Positions 8,346 to 19,139 of a stretch of 64,000 bases of DNA are shown here, one piece after another (within the stretch, counting starts at the first letter, position 1; the number at the start of each line of letters is the position of its first letter). The DNA comes from Nocardiopsis sp. CNR-923. GTDB taxonomy: Bacteria > Actinomycetota > Actinomycetes > Streptosporangiales > Streptosporangiaceae. The notes beneath the pieces were generated by a model. It did not search any database and was not told where the DNA came from. It worked only from the letters and a program-made list of their open reading frames with translations. The position numbers were made by a program, and so were the translations under genes. The stretch is from assembly GCF_001942255.1 (NCBI RefSeq), contig NZ_MKKC01000069.1, positions 16,150 to 80,149 of the forward strand. The letters run 5' to 3'.

Positions 8346-9509
8346 ATGACCACACCCCCCGAGACGGGGTCAGTCGACTCCGCGCGGACGGTCCCGGACT
8401 GGTGGATCTTCCATGGCACCGGTCAGCCCCGCGGCCACCTCGACCTGGCCGCCCAGCTGCCGCCACCGCCGCCGTGGCGCGCCTACGGGGGTGAGCCGGA
8501 CCCGGGCGCCCCGCCGCCGCACGACCACTCGTCCGACGAGGACACCGCCCGTGTGCTCGGCCGGGCGCGGTCACGGGTGTCGGCGGTCCCGCTCGGCCCC
8601 CGGCGCCGACGCCTGCTCGACCGGGTCAACGCCGCCATCCTGCTGCGCCGTCCGCTCCTGCTCACCGGTCCGCCCGGGGTCGGGAAGTCGAGTCTGGCGC
8701 ACCAGATCGCCCGGGAACTCGGGTTGGGGCGCGTCCTGCGGTGGGCGGTCAACAGCCGGACCACCGCCACCGAGGGCCTCTACGTCTACGACCCCCTGAC
8801 CCAGATCCACGACCTCAACGTGGAGGGCGCGCGCCGCCGCGCCCTCGGTACGGTGGACCGCCGCTACGGCGCGGACGGCGACCCCGTCGAGGCGCACCTG
8901 CGCTCCAGCGCCGAGTCCATCGGCCGCTACCTCGCCCTGGGCCCCCTGGGCACGGCCTTCCTGCCGACGAGGTCGCCGCGGGTGCTGCTGGTGGACGACT
9001 TCGACCTCGGCGACTTCGACCTCGCGGGCGACCTCCTCGACCTGTTCGAGAACGGCGGCTACCGCATCCCCGAACTCGCCCGGCTGGCGGGCGTCGCCGA
9101 GTCGGTCGAGGTCGCCACCGACGACCCCGACCGCACCGCCCGCGTCACCCGCGGCGAGGTCCTGTGCTCGGCCTTCCCCATCACGGTCGTGACCTGCAAC
9201 AGCGACCGCGACCTCCCGCCTGCCTTCCTGCGCCGCTGTGTCCCGGTGCACATGGAGCTGCCGGACGCCGACGAGCTGGTGTCGCTGGTCGCCGGGCACT
9301 TCGATGGAGCCACACCGCCGGGGACTCGGGCCCTGGTCACCGAGTTCCTGCGCCGGATCGCCGACGGTCACCAGCTCTCCGTCGACCAGTTGCTCAACGC
9401 CGTGCACCTGGTCGGAACCGTGGACGGGGCGGGCACGGCGCCCGGCCCGGAGCAGGTGGAGCACTTCTGCGACCTGCTGTGGCACCGTCTCACGGAAACC
9501 GCGGGATGA
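8346..9509 (+). CDS. MoxR-type AAA+ ATPase
   Basis: 387 residues from ATG 8346. The AAA+ core has Walker A GPPGVGKSS (residues 108-116), Walker B VLLVDDFDLGD, sensor 1 VVTCNSDRDLPPAF and an arginine finger region FLRRCVPVHMELP. This is the MoxR subgroup, which works with vWA-domain partners as a chaperone or activator. The gene sits directly between the VMAP-like and vWA-like genes, the ternary arrangement described for these conflict systems. Its stop overlaps the next start (ATGA), so it is translationally coupled to it. The frame is intact. Confidence 0.9.
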   Translation: MTTPPETGSVDSARTVPDWWIFHGTGQPRGHLDLAAQLPPPPPWRAYGGEPDPGAPPPHDHSSDEDTARVLGRARSRVSAVPLGPRRRRLLDRVNAAILLRRPLLLTGPPGVGKSSLAHQIARELGLGRVLRWAVNSRTTATEGLYVYDPLTQIHDLNVEGARRRALGTVDRRYGADGDPVEAHLRSSAESIGRYLALGPLGTAFLPTRSPRVLLVDDFDLGDFDLAGDLLDLFENGGYRIPELARLAGVAESVEVATDDPDRTARVTRGEVLCSAFPITVVTCNSDRDLPPAFLRRCVPVHMELPDADELVSLVAGHFDGATPPGTRALVTEFLRRIADGHQLSVDQLLNAVHLVGTVDGAGTAPGPEQVEHFCDLLWHRLTETAG

Positions 9510-11690
9510 GCCCCCGCGCGGAGTACGGGAGCGACGGCCCCCGGGGGCGCGGCGACCGGGCCGACCCGTGGCCCGAGGCGTTCGGGGCGCACGCGACCGA
9601 CCTCGCGGACGCGGTGTTCCTCGCCGCGCTGCGCCGGGCCCGTGCGGACACGCGGCGGCGCGAACCCCCCCGCGACGCCGACGAGGAACCGCCCCACCCG
9701 GTGACGGAGTCCGGCCGCGACCCGGCCGCGGGTTCGGCGGAGGGCGGTGGCGAGAGGGCGGACGCGAGCACGTGGGAAGTCGATGCCGCGCCCTCCGGCG
9801 TCGGGGACGGGACACGACCGGGCCACCGGTGGCCGCGTCCGGTGAGCCCAGGACGGCGGAGCAGCCAGCGATATCTGGGGCCGAGGCGTCCGGAACGGCG
9901 GGCCCGCGAGCGTCCGGAACGCCGCCGCGGCCGCCGCTGGGCACGCCGGTCGACACGGTGCATCTTCCCGGCGACGCGCCGCCCGGCGGGGAGCCGTGGT
10001 CCTGGTTCGGCGCGGGTGAGGGCTCCCTGAAGGAGCGCCAGGAGTTCCTCGCGGCTCTGCGCCCGTTCAACCTCCGCCTGCCTCAGGGGCCGAGCGACCA
10101 GGTCGATCTGGTCGGCACCGCGCGCGACTACGCCCGTGACCTGCTCGCCGCCGCGCACGGGCCGGGGGCCGGCCAGGAGGGGCGGGGGGTTCCGATCGTC
10201 CCGCGGCTGCGGGCGCGCTCGCTGCGGGCGGTGGACCTGGTGCTCATCGTGGACGACGGGGTCACCATGCTGTTCCACCGGGGTGTGGCGCGCGCTTCTC
10301 CCGGCTGGCCCGGGACAGCGGCGTGTTCCGGTCGATGCGCGAGCTGCGCTTCGACTCCGGCCGCGGGGGCACCCCCGACCTGCGGGAAACCGGTGACCGG
10401 CCGTGCGCGCTCGGGGCGCCGCCGCGCACGGGGACGCGGGTCGTGCTGGTGCTCACCGACGGGCTCGGCACGGCCTGGCGGGCCCGCGCGTTCCAGGAGT
10501 GGCTCGCCGCGGTCTCCGGTCAGGGCGCGGTCGCGATCCTGCACCTGCTGCGCCCGCAGCTGTGGCGGCGTGGCGCGCTGCGCACGGTGCCCACCGAGCT
10601 GAGCGTGTGCGCGCCCGCCGGGCCCGGCCGCCCCAACACGGACTACGTGCGCGAACGGGCGATCACCCGGGCCGACGAGGAGGACCGGCCGCTGACCGGG
10701 ACGGTCGTGCCCGTGCTGCCGCTGCGGCCGGACGCCGTCCACGCCTGGGCGTCCTTCGTCATGGGGCGCGACCGCGGTCGCCTGTGGGTCCACGCCGCGG
10801 AGTTCCCCGCCGAGGAGGAGCACCGGAGCGCGCGGGCCCCGGCACCCGCCGGGGGGCCTCCTCCGGGGGAGCCGGCGGCTGCGCGGGCAGGGTCGGACGC
10901 CGCGCCGCCGGGCCCTGGTGACGTCCCGCCGACCGGAACCGCGGGAGTCCCGGACCCCGGCGGTGCGCCCGTCCCCGGGCGGGCGGGCGGACCAGGCGCC
11001 GGCGGCGACCGGGCCTTCGACCCCGTCCGGGCCGTGCGCGGCTTCCACCAGACCGCCACCCGCGACGCCTTCGAGCTCGCGGTCGCCCTGGCGGCGGTCC
11101 CGCTCGTCCCGAGCATGGTGGGCGCGGTGTGCGAGGAGGTCTTCGGCGGCCCCACACCCTCGGAACTGACCGAGGTCTACTTCAGCGGGCTCGTCACGCG
11201 GCGCCCGGACCCCGACGATACCGGGGCCGACGCGCAGGGTTGGGAGTTCCGCGAGGGTGTGCGGGAGGCGCTGCTGTCGCTGGGCGGGAGGGTGCCGGAC
11301 ATCAGGCGGATGCTCGGACTGGCCGCCCAGCGCCTCGGCCGGGTCGACCCCTGGTTCGGCGACCTCGCCCGGATGCTCCAGGGGCAGCGCGTGGAACGGT
11401 CGGACCTTCCCGGGGCCTCCCGCCGCTGGGTGAATTCGATGAAACCCGCGATGGAGAGCATCTCGCTCTACCGCAATGACGCGGGTTCGATCGACATGTA
11501 CGCCGACGCCCTTTCCGGGTCCACGGAAAGGCGTGAACCAGGGCCCTCGGGAGTCGCCGTCCCGTGGGGCGCTGGTCTACATCTGCGCAGGATCCCGGAT
11601 CTGCGCACGCGACCACGGGCGACACGGGGAAAACGCGGAACCCTGCACACAGTTCCGTCCCTTCGGGCGAAGAGAATGGTATGTCCATAA
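9506..11690 (+). CDS. SAV_2336-like / vWA-type protein of the ternary conflict system, with two frameshifts
   Basis: It starts at ATG 9506 (MSPRAEYGSDG), overlapping the ATPase stop. After a charged low-complexity N-terminus, a SAV_2336-like core follows: FLAALRPFNLRLPQGPSDQV, then VDLVLIVDDGVTMLFHRG (vWA MIDAS-like strand), RVVLVLTDGLGTAWR, AVAILHLLRPQLWRRGALRT and APAGPGRPNTDY. A helical C-terminus (AVRGFHQTATRDAFELAVALAA) ends the protein. Joining these needs one added base near 9805-9830 and one near 10289-10293, both in GC-rich runs. The last 50 residues read poorly and may be out of frame, so the true stop is uncertain. It is the expected vWA partner of MoxR. Confidence 0.65.
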
Positions 11691-11706
11691 TCCCGTCAAG
11701 TGGGGA

Positions 11707-14250
11707 ATGATGAATGATTCTGTCAGCTCGCCCACTTCCGGTGGACGCTCACGGGGCCGGCCGTTGAACGCGGTCTGGGTGCAGGTTCCGCGCAGGAACA
11801 CCGCCTTCACCGGACGCGAGGAGCTGCTGTCGGCGCTCCGGTCGCAGCTGGTGAAGGACCAGCGGCAGGTCATCACCGCGCTCAACGGCATGTCGGGGGT
11901 CGGTAAGACCGAACTGGCCAAGGAGTACCTCTACCGGTACGCCGAGGACTACGACCTGATCTGCTGGTTCCCCGCGGGCCACAGCAACCAGCTGCGCGAG
12001 GCCTTCGCCTCGCTGGCGGCCCGGCTCGGGCTCGACAGCGTCGGCGCGGGCAGCGAGCACGTCATCCAGGACGTCCTGGAGGCGCTGCGGCGCGGTGTGC
12101 CGTTCGGGTGCTGGCTCCTGGTCTTCGACAACGCGCAGTCCCGGGAGGAACTGGAGCAGTACCTTCCTGTCGGGGGCGAGGGACACGTGATCATCACGTC
12201 GAGGGACAGCAGTTGGACGCGCAGGGGAGGGGACACCTTCCTGTCCGTGCGCGAGTTCACCAGGGCCGAGAGCATCGAGCTGCTCAAACGTCGGGGCCCC
12301 ACGTCCCTGACCGAGGACGAGGCCGACCGCCTCGCGGAGGAGCTCGGCGACCTGCCGCTGGCCCTGAACCAGGCGGCGGTGTGGCTGCACGAGAGCGGCA
12401 TGGACCCCGACGAGTACCTGCGGCAGTTCGCTGAGAAGTCCACCGAGATGATCCAGCTGCTCTCCCCGGTCGACCCGGACTACCCGGTCCCGGTCGCCGC
12501 CGCGTGGAACGTCTCGCTCGACCGGCTCGCGACCACCAACCCGGCCGCGCTCCAGCTCCTCCAGTTGTGCTCGTTCCTCGCCACCGCGCCCATCCCGCGC
12601 TCGCTGTTCAAGTTCGCCCGACAGATCGACGCCCCGCCCGAACTCCGCGAGGCGCTGGCCGAGCCCGCGCGGCTGGGCATGGCCATCCGCGACATCGGGC
12701 GTAACAGCCTCGCGCACATCTCGCACCGCAACGACACCGTCTCGCTGCACCGCCTGGTCCAACGCGCGGTGCAGGCGCCCATGAGCGACGAGGAGCGCGA
12801 GGTGATGCGCCACTGCGCCCACCAGCTCCTCGGCCACAACGATCCCCAGGACTCCACGATCGCCGCGCTTCCGCAGTACGCGCGGCTCGTGCCGCACGTG
12901 TGGGCCTGCGAGGCGTGGAACTGCGAGGACCCCTGGGTGCGCGCGCTGGTGATCCAGATGGTGCGGATCGCCCTCAACGGCGGCGAGGCGGACGAGGCCG
13001 AGCGACTGGCGTCGGTGGCGTTCGCGTGGTGGCGGCGGACTCTGGGTGAGGAGCACCGCAACACCCTGGACATGGCGCTCCAGATCTCCAAGGCGATGCG
13101 GGACCAGGGCAAGCTGGAGTCGGCGCGGGAACTGTGCGGGTCGACCCTGCACGCGCTGCGCCGGGTGCACGGGGAGCAGGCGCCCGAGGTCCTGGAGGCC
13201 GAGGCCGAGCACGTGCGCAACCTGCGCCTGGCGGGCCGGTTCAAGGACTCCCTCCTGGAGTCGGTCGACATCTACCACAAGCGGGTCCGGGCCTTTGGAG
13301 AGGACGACCCGCTCACCCTGTCGATGGCGCACAACGTGGGCTACAGCCTCCTGCTCAGCGGCGACCCGCAGGCGTCGGTCAACCGGTACCAGGACACCCT
13401 GGAGCGGAGGGAGGGTGTCCTGGGGCAGGACGATCCTCGGGTCGTCGCCACGGTCAACGGCCTGGCCGAGGCGACGATGGAGCTGGGCCGCTACCGCGAG
13501 GCGGAGCGGATCCAGACCGACGTGGTGCGCCGCTGCGTGCAGGTGCAGGGAGAGGACGGCGTCGGGACGCTGTCCAACGAGGCGATGCTCGCGGTGACGC
13601 GAAGGCGGATCGGCGACCACAACGGCGCGTTCGCCCTGTCCGAGCGCGCCTGGCAGCGGTTCCTGGCCAAGCAGGGCGTCGACAGCAGCGACACCCTGTA
13701 CGCGGCGCTGGTCCACGCGCTCTCCCTGAGTGCGGTGAACCGGAACGACGAGGCGCTGGAGCTGGCCGAGGTGTCCGGTGAGCGGTACGTGAAGCTCCTG
13801 GGCGAGGAGCACCCCCACGTCGTGGCGGCCTCGGTCAACCGGGGGATCATCCTGCGGCGGTTGGGAAGGGCACTGGAGGCCAAGGACCTGGACGAGCGGG
13901 CGCTCACCCTGCTCCAGGAACGGCTGGGCAGCCACCACCCCAGCACCCTGGCCTGCCGGGTCAACCTGGCCAATGACCACTTCCTCACGGGGGACGTCGA
14001 CCGGGCCCGGGAGCTCGACGAGGTGACGACGCAGGCCTGCCGGACCGAACTGGGTGACCGCCACCCGTTGACGCTCGTGGCCCGGCGAAACCTGTTGGTG
14101 GACCTGAACACGCAGGGCGAGGACGTGTCAGTGGAGTTCGAGGCGGTGGAGACGGCCTACCGGGACGTCATGGGACCTGAGCACCCGGCCACGTTGAGCA
14201 TCCGCCAGACGGTCCGCGGGGACGCCGACATCTTCCTCACACAGATGTGA
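11707..14250 (+). CDS. NB-ARC/STAND ATPase with C-terminal TPR repeats
   Basis: About 847 residues from ATG 11707 (or 11710), just 17 bases after the previous stop. Residues 20-60 carry the motif WVQVPRRNTAFTGREELL seen before the P-loop in actinomycete NB-ARC-TPR proteins. The P-loop is GMSGVGKTEL (about 60-69), followed by a Walker B-like WLLVFDNA, the GxP-type ELGDLPLALNQAA segment and winged-helix region. The C-terminal half (from about residue 420) is a long series of tetratricopeptide repeats, many starting with GEEH or GDDP (TLGEEHRNTLDMALQISKAM). STAND proteins oligomerise when their repeats sense a trigger. No catalytic effector domain is fused, so I infer it relies on the neighbouring protease. 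Confidence 0.88.
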   Translation: MMNDSVSSPTSGGRSRGRPLNAVWVQVPRRNTAFTGREELLSALRSQLVKDQRQVITALNGMSGVGKTELAKEYLYRYAEDYDLICWFPAGHSNQLREAFASLAARLGLDSVGAGSEHVIQDVLEALRRGVPFGCWLLVFDNAQSREELEQYLPVGGEGHVIITSRDSSWTRRGGDTFLSVREFTRAESIELLKRRGPTSLTEDEADRLAEELGDLPLALNQAAVWLHESGMDPDEYLRQFAEKSTEMIQLLSPVDPDYPVPVAAAWNVSLDRLATTNPAALQLLQLCSFLATAPIPRSLFKFARQIDAPPELREALAEPARLGMAIRDIGRNSLAHISHRNDTVSLHRLVQRAVQAPMSDEEREVMRHCAHQLLGHNDPQDSTIAALPQYARLVPHVWACEAWNCEDPWVRALVIQMVRIALNGGEADEAERLASVAFAWWRRTLGEEHRNTLDMALQISKAMRDQGKLESARELCGSTLHALRRVHGEQAPEVLEAEAEHVRNLRLAGRFKDSLLESVDIYHKRVRAFGEDDPLTLSMAHNVGYSLLLSGDPQASVNRYQDTLERREGVLGQDDPRVVATVNGLAEATMELGRYREAERIQTDVVRRCVQVQGEDGVGTLSNEAMLAVTRRRIGDHNGAFALSERAWQRFLAKQGVDSSDTLYAALVHALSLSAVNRNDEALELAEVSGERYVKLLGEEHPHVVAASVNRGIILRRLGRALEAKDLDERALTLLQERLGSHHPSTLACRVNLANDHFLTGDVDRARELDEVTTQACRTELGDRHPLTLVARRNLLVDLNTQGEDVSVEFEAVETAYRDVMGPEHPATLSIRQTVRGDADIFLTQM

Positions 14251-14252
14251 GT

Positions 14253-14279
14253 CGGCGGTGCGGGCCACCCGCACCGCCG
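14253..14279. terminator. Terminator hairpin between convergent genes
   Basis: Perfect 12-bp stem (14253-14264 and 14268-14279) with a CCA loop, placed directly between the stop of the NB-ARC-TPR gene and the stop of the opposing DUF397 gene. It can serve both strands. Confidence 0.8.
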
Positions 14280-14280
14280 T

Positions 14281-14481
14281 TCATCCGGAGTGGGCGAGCC
14301 GGACCAGTGCCGCCCACTCCCAGCGGGGGAAGGCCAGCATGGCGCCCACCCGGTGAGCGGAGTCCCGTACGCCGATCCGGTTCCGCTCGTGCCACGCCAC
14401 CTCGACGCACTGGCTCTCACTCTTGCCCCCGCTGTGGCTGGAGACGCGCCAGGTGCCCGGTTCGCGTCCGAGCCCTCTCAC
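14281..14481 (-). CDS. DUF397 protein
   Basis: 66 residues from GTG 14481, chosen because GGAGGG lies five bases upstream. The DUF397 pattern is clear: TWRVSSHSGGKSESQCVEVA, then RIGVRDSAHR and LAFPRWEWAALVRLA. DUF397 proteins are short partners of Scr1-type XRE regulators in streptomycetes and relatives, but no XRE gene is adjacent here. It lies within the conflict locus on the opposite strand. Confidence 0.85.
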   Translation of the reverse strand: MRGLGREPGTWRVSSHSGGKSESQCVEVAWHERNRIGVRDSAHRVGAMLAFPRWEWAALVRLAHSG

Positions 14482-14694
14482 GTGTCCCTCCGACGGCACC
14501 TACCCTGGACTTTTCTATACACGAGACGGCCTCGATTCTCCCAGTTCCCTCATCGGTCGCTCCTGTTTCCCGCGCAGCACGGAAAGATCGTTCGTTCGGT
14601 GATGTTTTCTGATAACGTTCGGGCTCACTTGTACATGCCCACTCCGCTGCCGATCATGTGGTCGCGGTGACCGCTCCCCCGGGAGGTGCATTAA

Positions 14695-15030
14695 GTGTCA
14701 CGGCTCGTGCGTTTCAGCGTGGACGAAGGTGACTCCGTCGTCGTCGAGGTCGACGACGGGCGGGACGACAGCGTGCTGGTCGCGGGCGGTCGGGGGATCG
14801 AGGACGCCACGGAGACCTTCACCGAGAAACTCTCCGCCGTGCGCAAAGCGGTTTCGGCCACGCTCGACGAACTGGGAAACTCGTTGAAGCCGGACGTCAT
14901 CAAAGTGACCTTCGGCGTGAAACTCACCGCGGAGGCGGGAGCGGTCATCGCCAAGTCGTCCGTGGAGGGAAATCTACATGTCCAGATGCAGTGGGGCTAT
15001 GAACATCCCGAGGACGGGCAGCAGGATTAG
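14695..15030 (+). CDS. TRYPCO1 / CU044_2847 family protein
   Basis: 111 residues from GTG 14695 with a strong GGGAGGTG ribosome site. The sequence is a small beta-rich domain: LVRFSVDEGDSVVVEVDD at the start, a helix TFTEKLSAVRKAVSATLDEL, and the typical end VIKVTFGVKLTAEAGAVIAK then GNLHVQMQW. This matches the CU044_2847 family, equivalent to trypsin-co-occurring domain 1 of conflict systems. It is known from genomic association with trypsin-like effectors. Its presence at the end of this locus supports reading 5.8-15.0 kb as one functional system. A molecular role is not established. Confidence 0.85.
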   Translation: MSRLVRFSVDEGDSVVVEVDDGRDDSVLVAGGRGIEDATETFTEKLSAVRKAVSATLDELGNSLKPDVIKVTFGVKLTAEAGAVIAKSSVEGNLHVQMQWGYEHPEDGQQD

Positions 15031-15046
15031 GCGTTGGCGCCGCGAC

Positions 15047-15204
15047 TCAGCGGTGGCCGACCACGTTGACCACGCGGCCGTTCGGGTCGCGGACGAAGAA
15101 CCGACGCACACCTCACTCCTCGTCCTGGAGGGGGTGCACGATCTCCGCGCCGCTCTGGGCGACGGCGGCGTGGACCGCGTCCACGTCGTCCACCTCGATG
15201 CTCA
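15047..15204 (-). pseudogene. VOC/glyoxalase-family remnant with an internal stop
   Basis: The minus strand encodes MSIEVDDVDAVHAAVAQSGA, then EIVHPLQDEE, a TGA codon, and GVRRFFVRDPNGRVVNVVGHR before the final stop at 15047-15049. The expected residue at the TGA is Trp (TGG). The N-terminal half of the vicinal-oxygen-chelate fold is missing. This is a C-terminal remnant carrying a nonsense mutation. Confidence 0.7.
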
Positions 15205-15283
15205 TGTCCGGTGCGACGGAAGCGGATTGATCGTGGCCTTCCCCGGCGGCGGCGGGACACACCCGCCGCCGCATTCGGACGCG

Positions 15284-15682
15284 CTATGCCGCTCGGGTCG
15301 TCAGCGAGGCCTCGACATCGACGCAGTAGTTCAGCTCGACGCGCTTCCCGTCGGGGGTGCCGACCGCCGCGAAGAGCGCCTCAAGTCCGATCGGCAGTTC
15401 CGTGTTCCACTCATCGTCGTCGTCCCAACCGATGTCGAGAGCGGTCAGGATGAGACCGGGACCCGAGTAGGAGAGCGCCAGTGACACATCGCCGAGCGAG
15501 GTGATGTCCAACGCGACCTCGCCCGCCGTGTTGACGCGGCTGCTGCTGACCCCGAGCACCAGGACAGGCCCGTCGTCACGTCGCAGTCGTACCTCCAAGT
15601 CCTTGCCACCGCCCACGAACACCAGTTCCTTCAGGGCCAAACCGTCGTCGGGAATGGCCAGGGACCACGTGCTCTTCGTCAT
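15284..15682 (-). CDS. Hypothetical protein (132 aa)
   Basis: It starts at ATG 15682 with GGAGGT upstream (MTKSTWSLAIPDDGLALKEL). The protein appears all-beta with alternating hydrophobic strands (KDLEVRLRRDDGPVLVLGVS, LALSYSGPGLILTALDIGW) and an acidic WDDDDEW patch. No signal peptide or membrane helix is seen. I do not recognise the family. Intact frame, good codon use and a good ribosome site support a real gene. It lies between two pseudogenes. Confidence 0.65.
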   Translation of the reverse strand: MTKSTWSLAIPDDGLALKELVFVGGGKDLEVRLRRDDGPVLVLGVSSSRVNTAGEVALDITSLGDVSLALSYSGPGLILTALDIGWDDDDEWNTELPIGLEALFAAVGTPDGKRVELNYCVDVEASLTTRAA

Positions 15683-15793
15683 CAGACCTCCAGAGAGCGG
15701 GTGTCGGATACGCGCCTCCAGTGCGACGCCTCGACCTCTGGTATACGAGTCGCTACTGACAGTTCTCGCTTCGTGGTGTGCGGGCATGGGAAA

Positions 15794-15827
15794 GGCCCCC
15801 GTCCGGCAGGGGTGCCGGACGGAGGCC
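15794..15827 (-). terminator. Hairpin downstream of the Rpn-like remnant
   Basis: GTCCGGCA (15801-15808) and TGCCGGAC (15813-15820) around a GGGG loop, extended by outer GGCC/GGCC pairs. It lies just after the stop of the minus-strand remnant. Confidence 0.6.
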
Positions 15828-15860
15828 GGTCGCCGCGATGGGCTCCCGCGTTGGGAGCGG

Positions 15861-16230
15861 TCAGTCGAAGAGGTCTTCGGCGCGGTCCACCGTGGCGGAG
15901 CGGCGGATCCACGCGTGCAGAGTGTCCAGGTCGGTGCAGGACTCGATCCGCTGGCGGACCTCATCGGTGACAGCTCGAACCCGGGGTGCCCGATGCTGAT
16001 CGGCTGCGCGCACCATTTCGCCAGCGAATCGGTGGGGCACAGGACCACCAGCACCGCAGGGCACTGCAAACGGGTGTGGAGGTTGACCAGGTAGGCGGGC
16101 CAGCTGAACCGCTTCGTCTTCTCGTGGTCGTTCTGGCGCTCGACCACGACCGCCAGGACGTGGCGGGGTCCGTCGCGCAGCAGCACGGCCCCGTCGCTGT
16201 TGAGCTCCTTGGGTGAGAATTCCTCACATC
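15861..16230 (-). pseudogene. Remnant of a PD-(D/E)XK/Rpn-like hypothetical protein
   Basis: Two homologous pieces of one actinomycete family are visible. Upstream: EFSPKELNSDGAVLLRDG, VLAVVVERQNDHEKTKRFSW and LQCPAVLVVLCPTDSLAKWC, ending HPGFEL, which resembles the nuclease-like core. In another frame comes the usual C-terminus VTDEVRQRIESCTDLDTLHA, ending RAEDLFD. The N-terminus, a large middle part and frame continuity are missing, so this is a true internal deletion and not a one-base error. It lies directly downstream of the monooxygenase gene. Confidence 0.65.
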
Positions 16231-16242
16231 GCGGTCGCGCTG

Positions 16243-17786
<1,544 letters not shown>

Positions 17787-17952
17787 CTATACATTAAGAG
17801 TGGCAGGGAGCGAATTTATCTCCTTGCCTTTGTTTTTTCCGCCCGGAAGTGACGTGACGCACTCGTGCCGTACCACCGCCGCGTGTCAGCGGACGCCGGG
17901 AACGGGCAGGGGCGACGCTCCCGCCGGAACGCGCCGCTCGGGGTGTCCGTTG

Positions 17953-18138
17953 CTAGCCGTGCTGTCTGAGGGTGTCGATCAGGGCCGTCCACTCCCCGCC
18001 GGGGAAGCGGAGGGAGCCGAGGCCACGGTTCTGGGTGTCGCGCATGGCGATGGTCGAGGCCGCCAGGACGCCACGGGCCTCCACGCAGTCGCCGCCCTGG
18101 TGGTTGCTGTAGCTGGACTTGGTCCAGAGCTCACTCAT
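17953..18138 (-). CDS. DUF397 protein
   Basis: About 61 residues, starting at ATG 18138 (a GTG one codon upstream is possible). The typical pattern is present: LWTKSSYSNHQGGDCVEARG, AMRDTQNRG and LRFPGGEWTALIDTLRQHG. The start overlaps the stop of the XRE gene upstream, so the two are translationally coupled. DUF397 proteins are the small partners of Scr1-like regulators and resemble toxin/antitoxin-style pairs, but activity is not shown. Confidence 0.88.
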   Translation of the reverse strand: MSELWTKSSYSNHQGGDCVEARGVLAASTIAMRDTQNRGLGSLRFPGGEWTALIDTLRQHG

Positions 18139-18944
18139 CACGGGAGTTCTCCTCGAATCTCTGCCATCCGTGCCCGGGAGTCGGGGACAGTGAGCGCGGT
18201 GCCCTGGAGTTCGCCGAACACTCGCTTGTAGCTCTCAACAAGCCGGGGCTCCTTGATGGTCAGGCCTGCTTGGTGCCCCTCAATGTAGGCGAGTTCGTCA
18301 CCGTCGGAAACGGTCATCAGCTTAAAGGACCCTTCCAGGCCGGGATGTCCCTCCGTCATCATCGGCACCACCTGGATGGTGATGCGCGGTCGGTAGGAGA
18401 GCGTGATCAATCGGTTGATCTGGGCACGCATCACTCCGGGGTCGCTGAACGTGCGCATGAGGGTGCTTTCGTCCAGAATGGCGGTGAAGACCGGAGGATG
18501 CGGGCGGTCCAGGATTTCCTGTCGCCGCATGCGGGTCCGCACCAACGAGTCAACCTGTTCGGGAGTGGTGTGCGGCGAGCCAAGCTGCGTGATAGCGCGG
18601 GCGTAGCACTCCGTCTGGACGAGGCCCGGGACGAGACCCAAGCCATACTGGCGAATCTCTGGCGAGTCTTGCTCCCTGTCGGCGGTCTCCTTGAAGTAGT
18701 CGATCATCCCGTTCGGGGAGAAGTACGCATCCCAGGAGTTGACCAGGACCCCACGAGCGATAAGCGCGGCGTCCAGGCGCGTTACATAGTCACGGGTCGT
18801 CCCTTTCGCTCCGGTCTCCAGTTCGCTCACCGCGCTCTGCGACACCGCCGCAGCTCTGGCCAGCTCCTGCTGCGTCATCCCGGCTCGGTTGCGGTACTTG
18901 CGCAGTAGAGCGCCGAATCGGAGCTTCGCGGGGTCGGTCTTCAT
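18138..18944 (-). CDS. Scr1-type XRE family regulator
   Basis: 268 residues from ATG 18944. The N-terminal Cro/C1 helix-turn-helix reads AGMTQQELARAAAVSQSAVSE. It is followed by the DUF5753 domain found in this family (LGLVPGLVQTECYARAI, VVPMMTEGHPGLEGSF, AYIEGHQAGLTIKEP). The gene precedes DUF397 with an overlapping stop/start. Homologues in streptomycetes affect differentiation and antibiotic production. The regulated genes cannot be read from sequence. Confidence 0.92.
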   Translation of the reverse strand: MKTDPAKLRFGALLRKYRNRAGMTQQELARAAAVSQSAVSELETGAKGTTRDYVTRLDAALIARGVLVNSWDAYFSPNGMIDYFKETADREQDSPEIRQYGLGLVPGLVQTECYARAITQLGSPHTTPEQVDSLVRTRMRRQEILDRPHPPVFTAILDESTLMRTFSDPGVMRAQINRLITLSYRPRITIQVVPMMTEGHPGLEGSFKLMTVSDGDELAYIEGHQAGLTIKEPRLVESYKRVFGELQGTALTVPDSRARMAEIRGELP

Positions 18945-19139
18945 CGCTGCCTCACCGCTGGTATCGCAGGGAAATCGAATCCCATCGCGAGCCATCCGAA
19001 TGAGATCGACTTGTTCGATAACCCTAGACCCATGGTCTGAAGTGTTGGCAGGCTTCCTGAAAACAACGGTTTGACCTGCACGAACGGAATCCCTCGTGCA
19101 TTCACGCATACCCCCGAAATCGGGACGCAAGGAAGCACG

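Noticed and set aside
11749..14064. 771-codon minus-strand frame opposite the NB-ARC-TPR gene
   Set aside because: Antisense shadow produced by high GC at third positions; no motif or ribosome site, while the plus strand encodes P-loop and TPRs.
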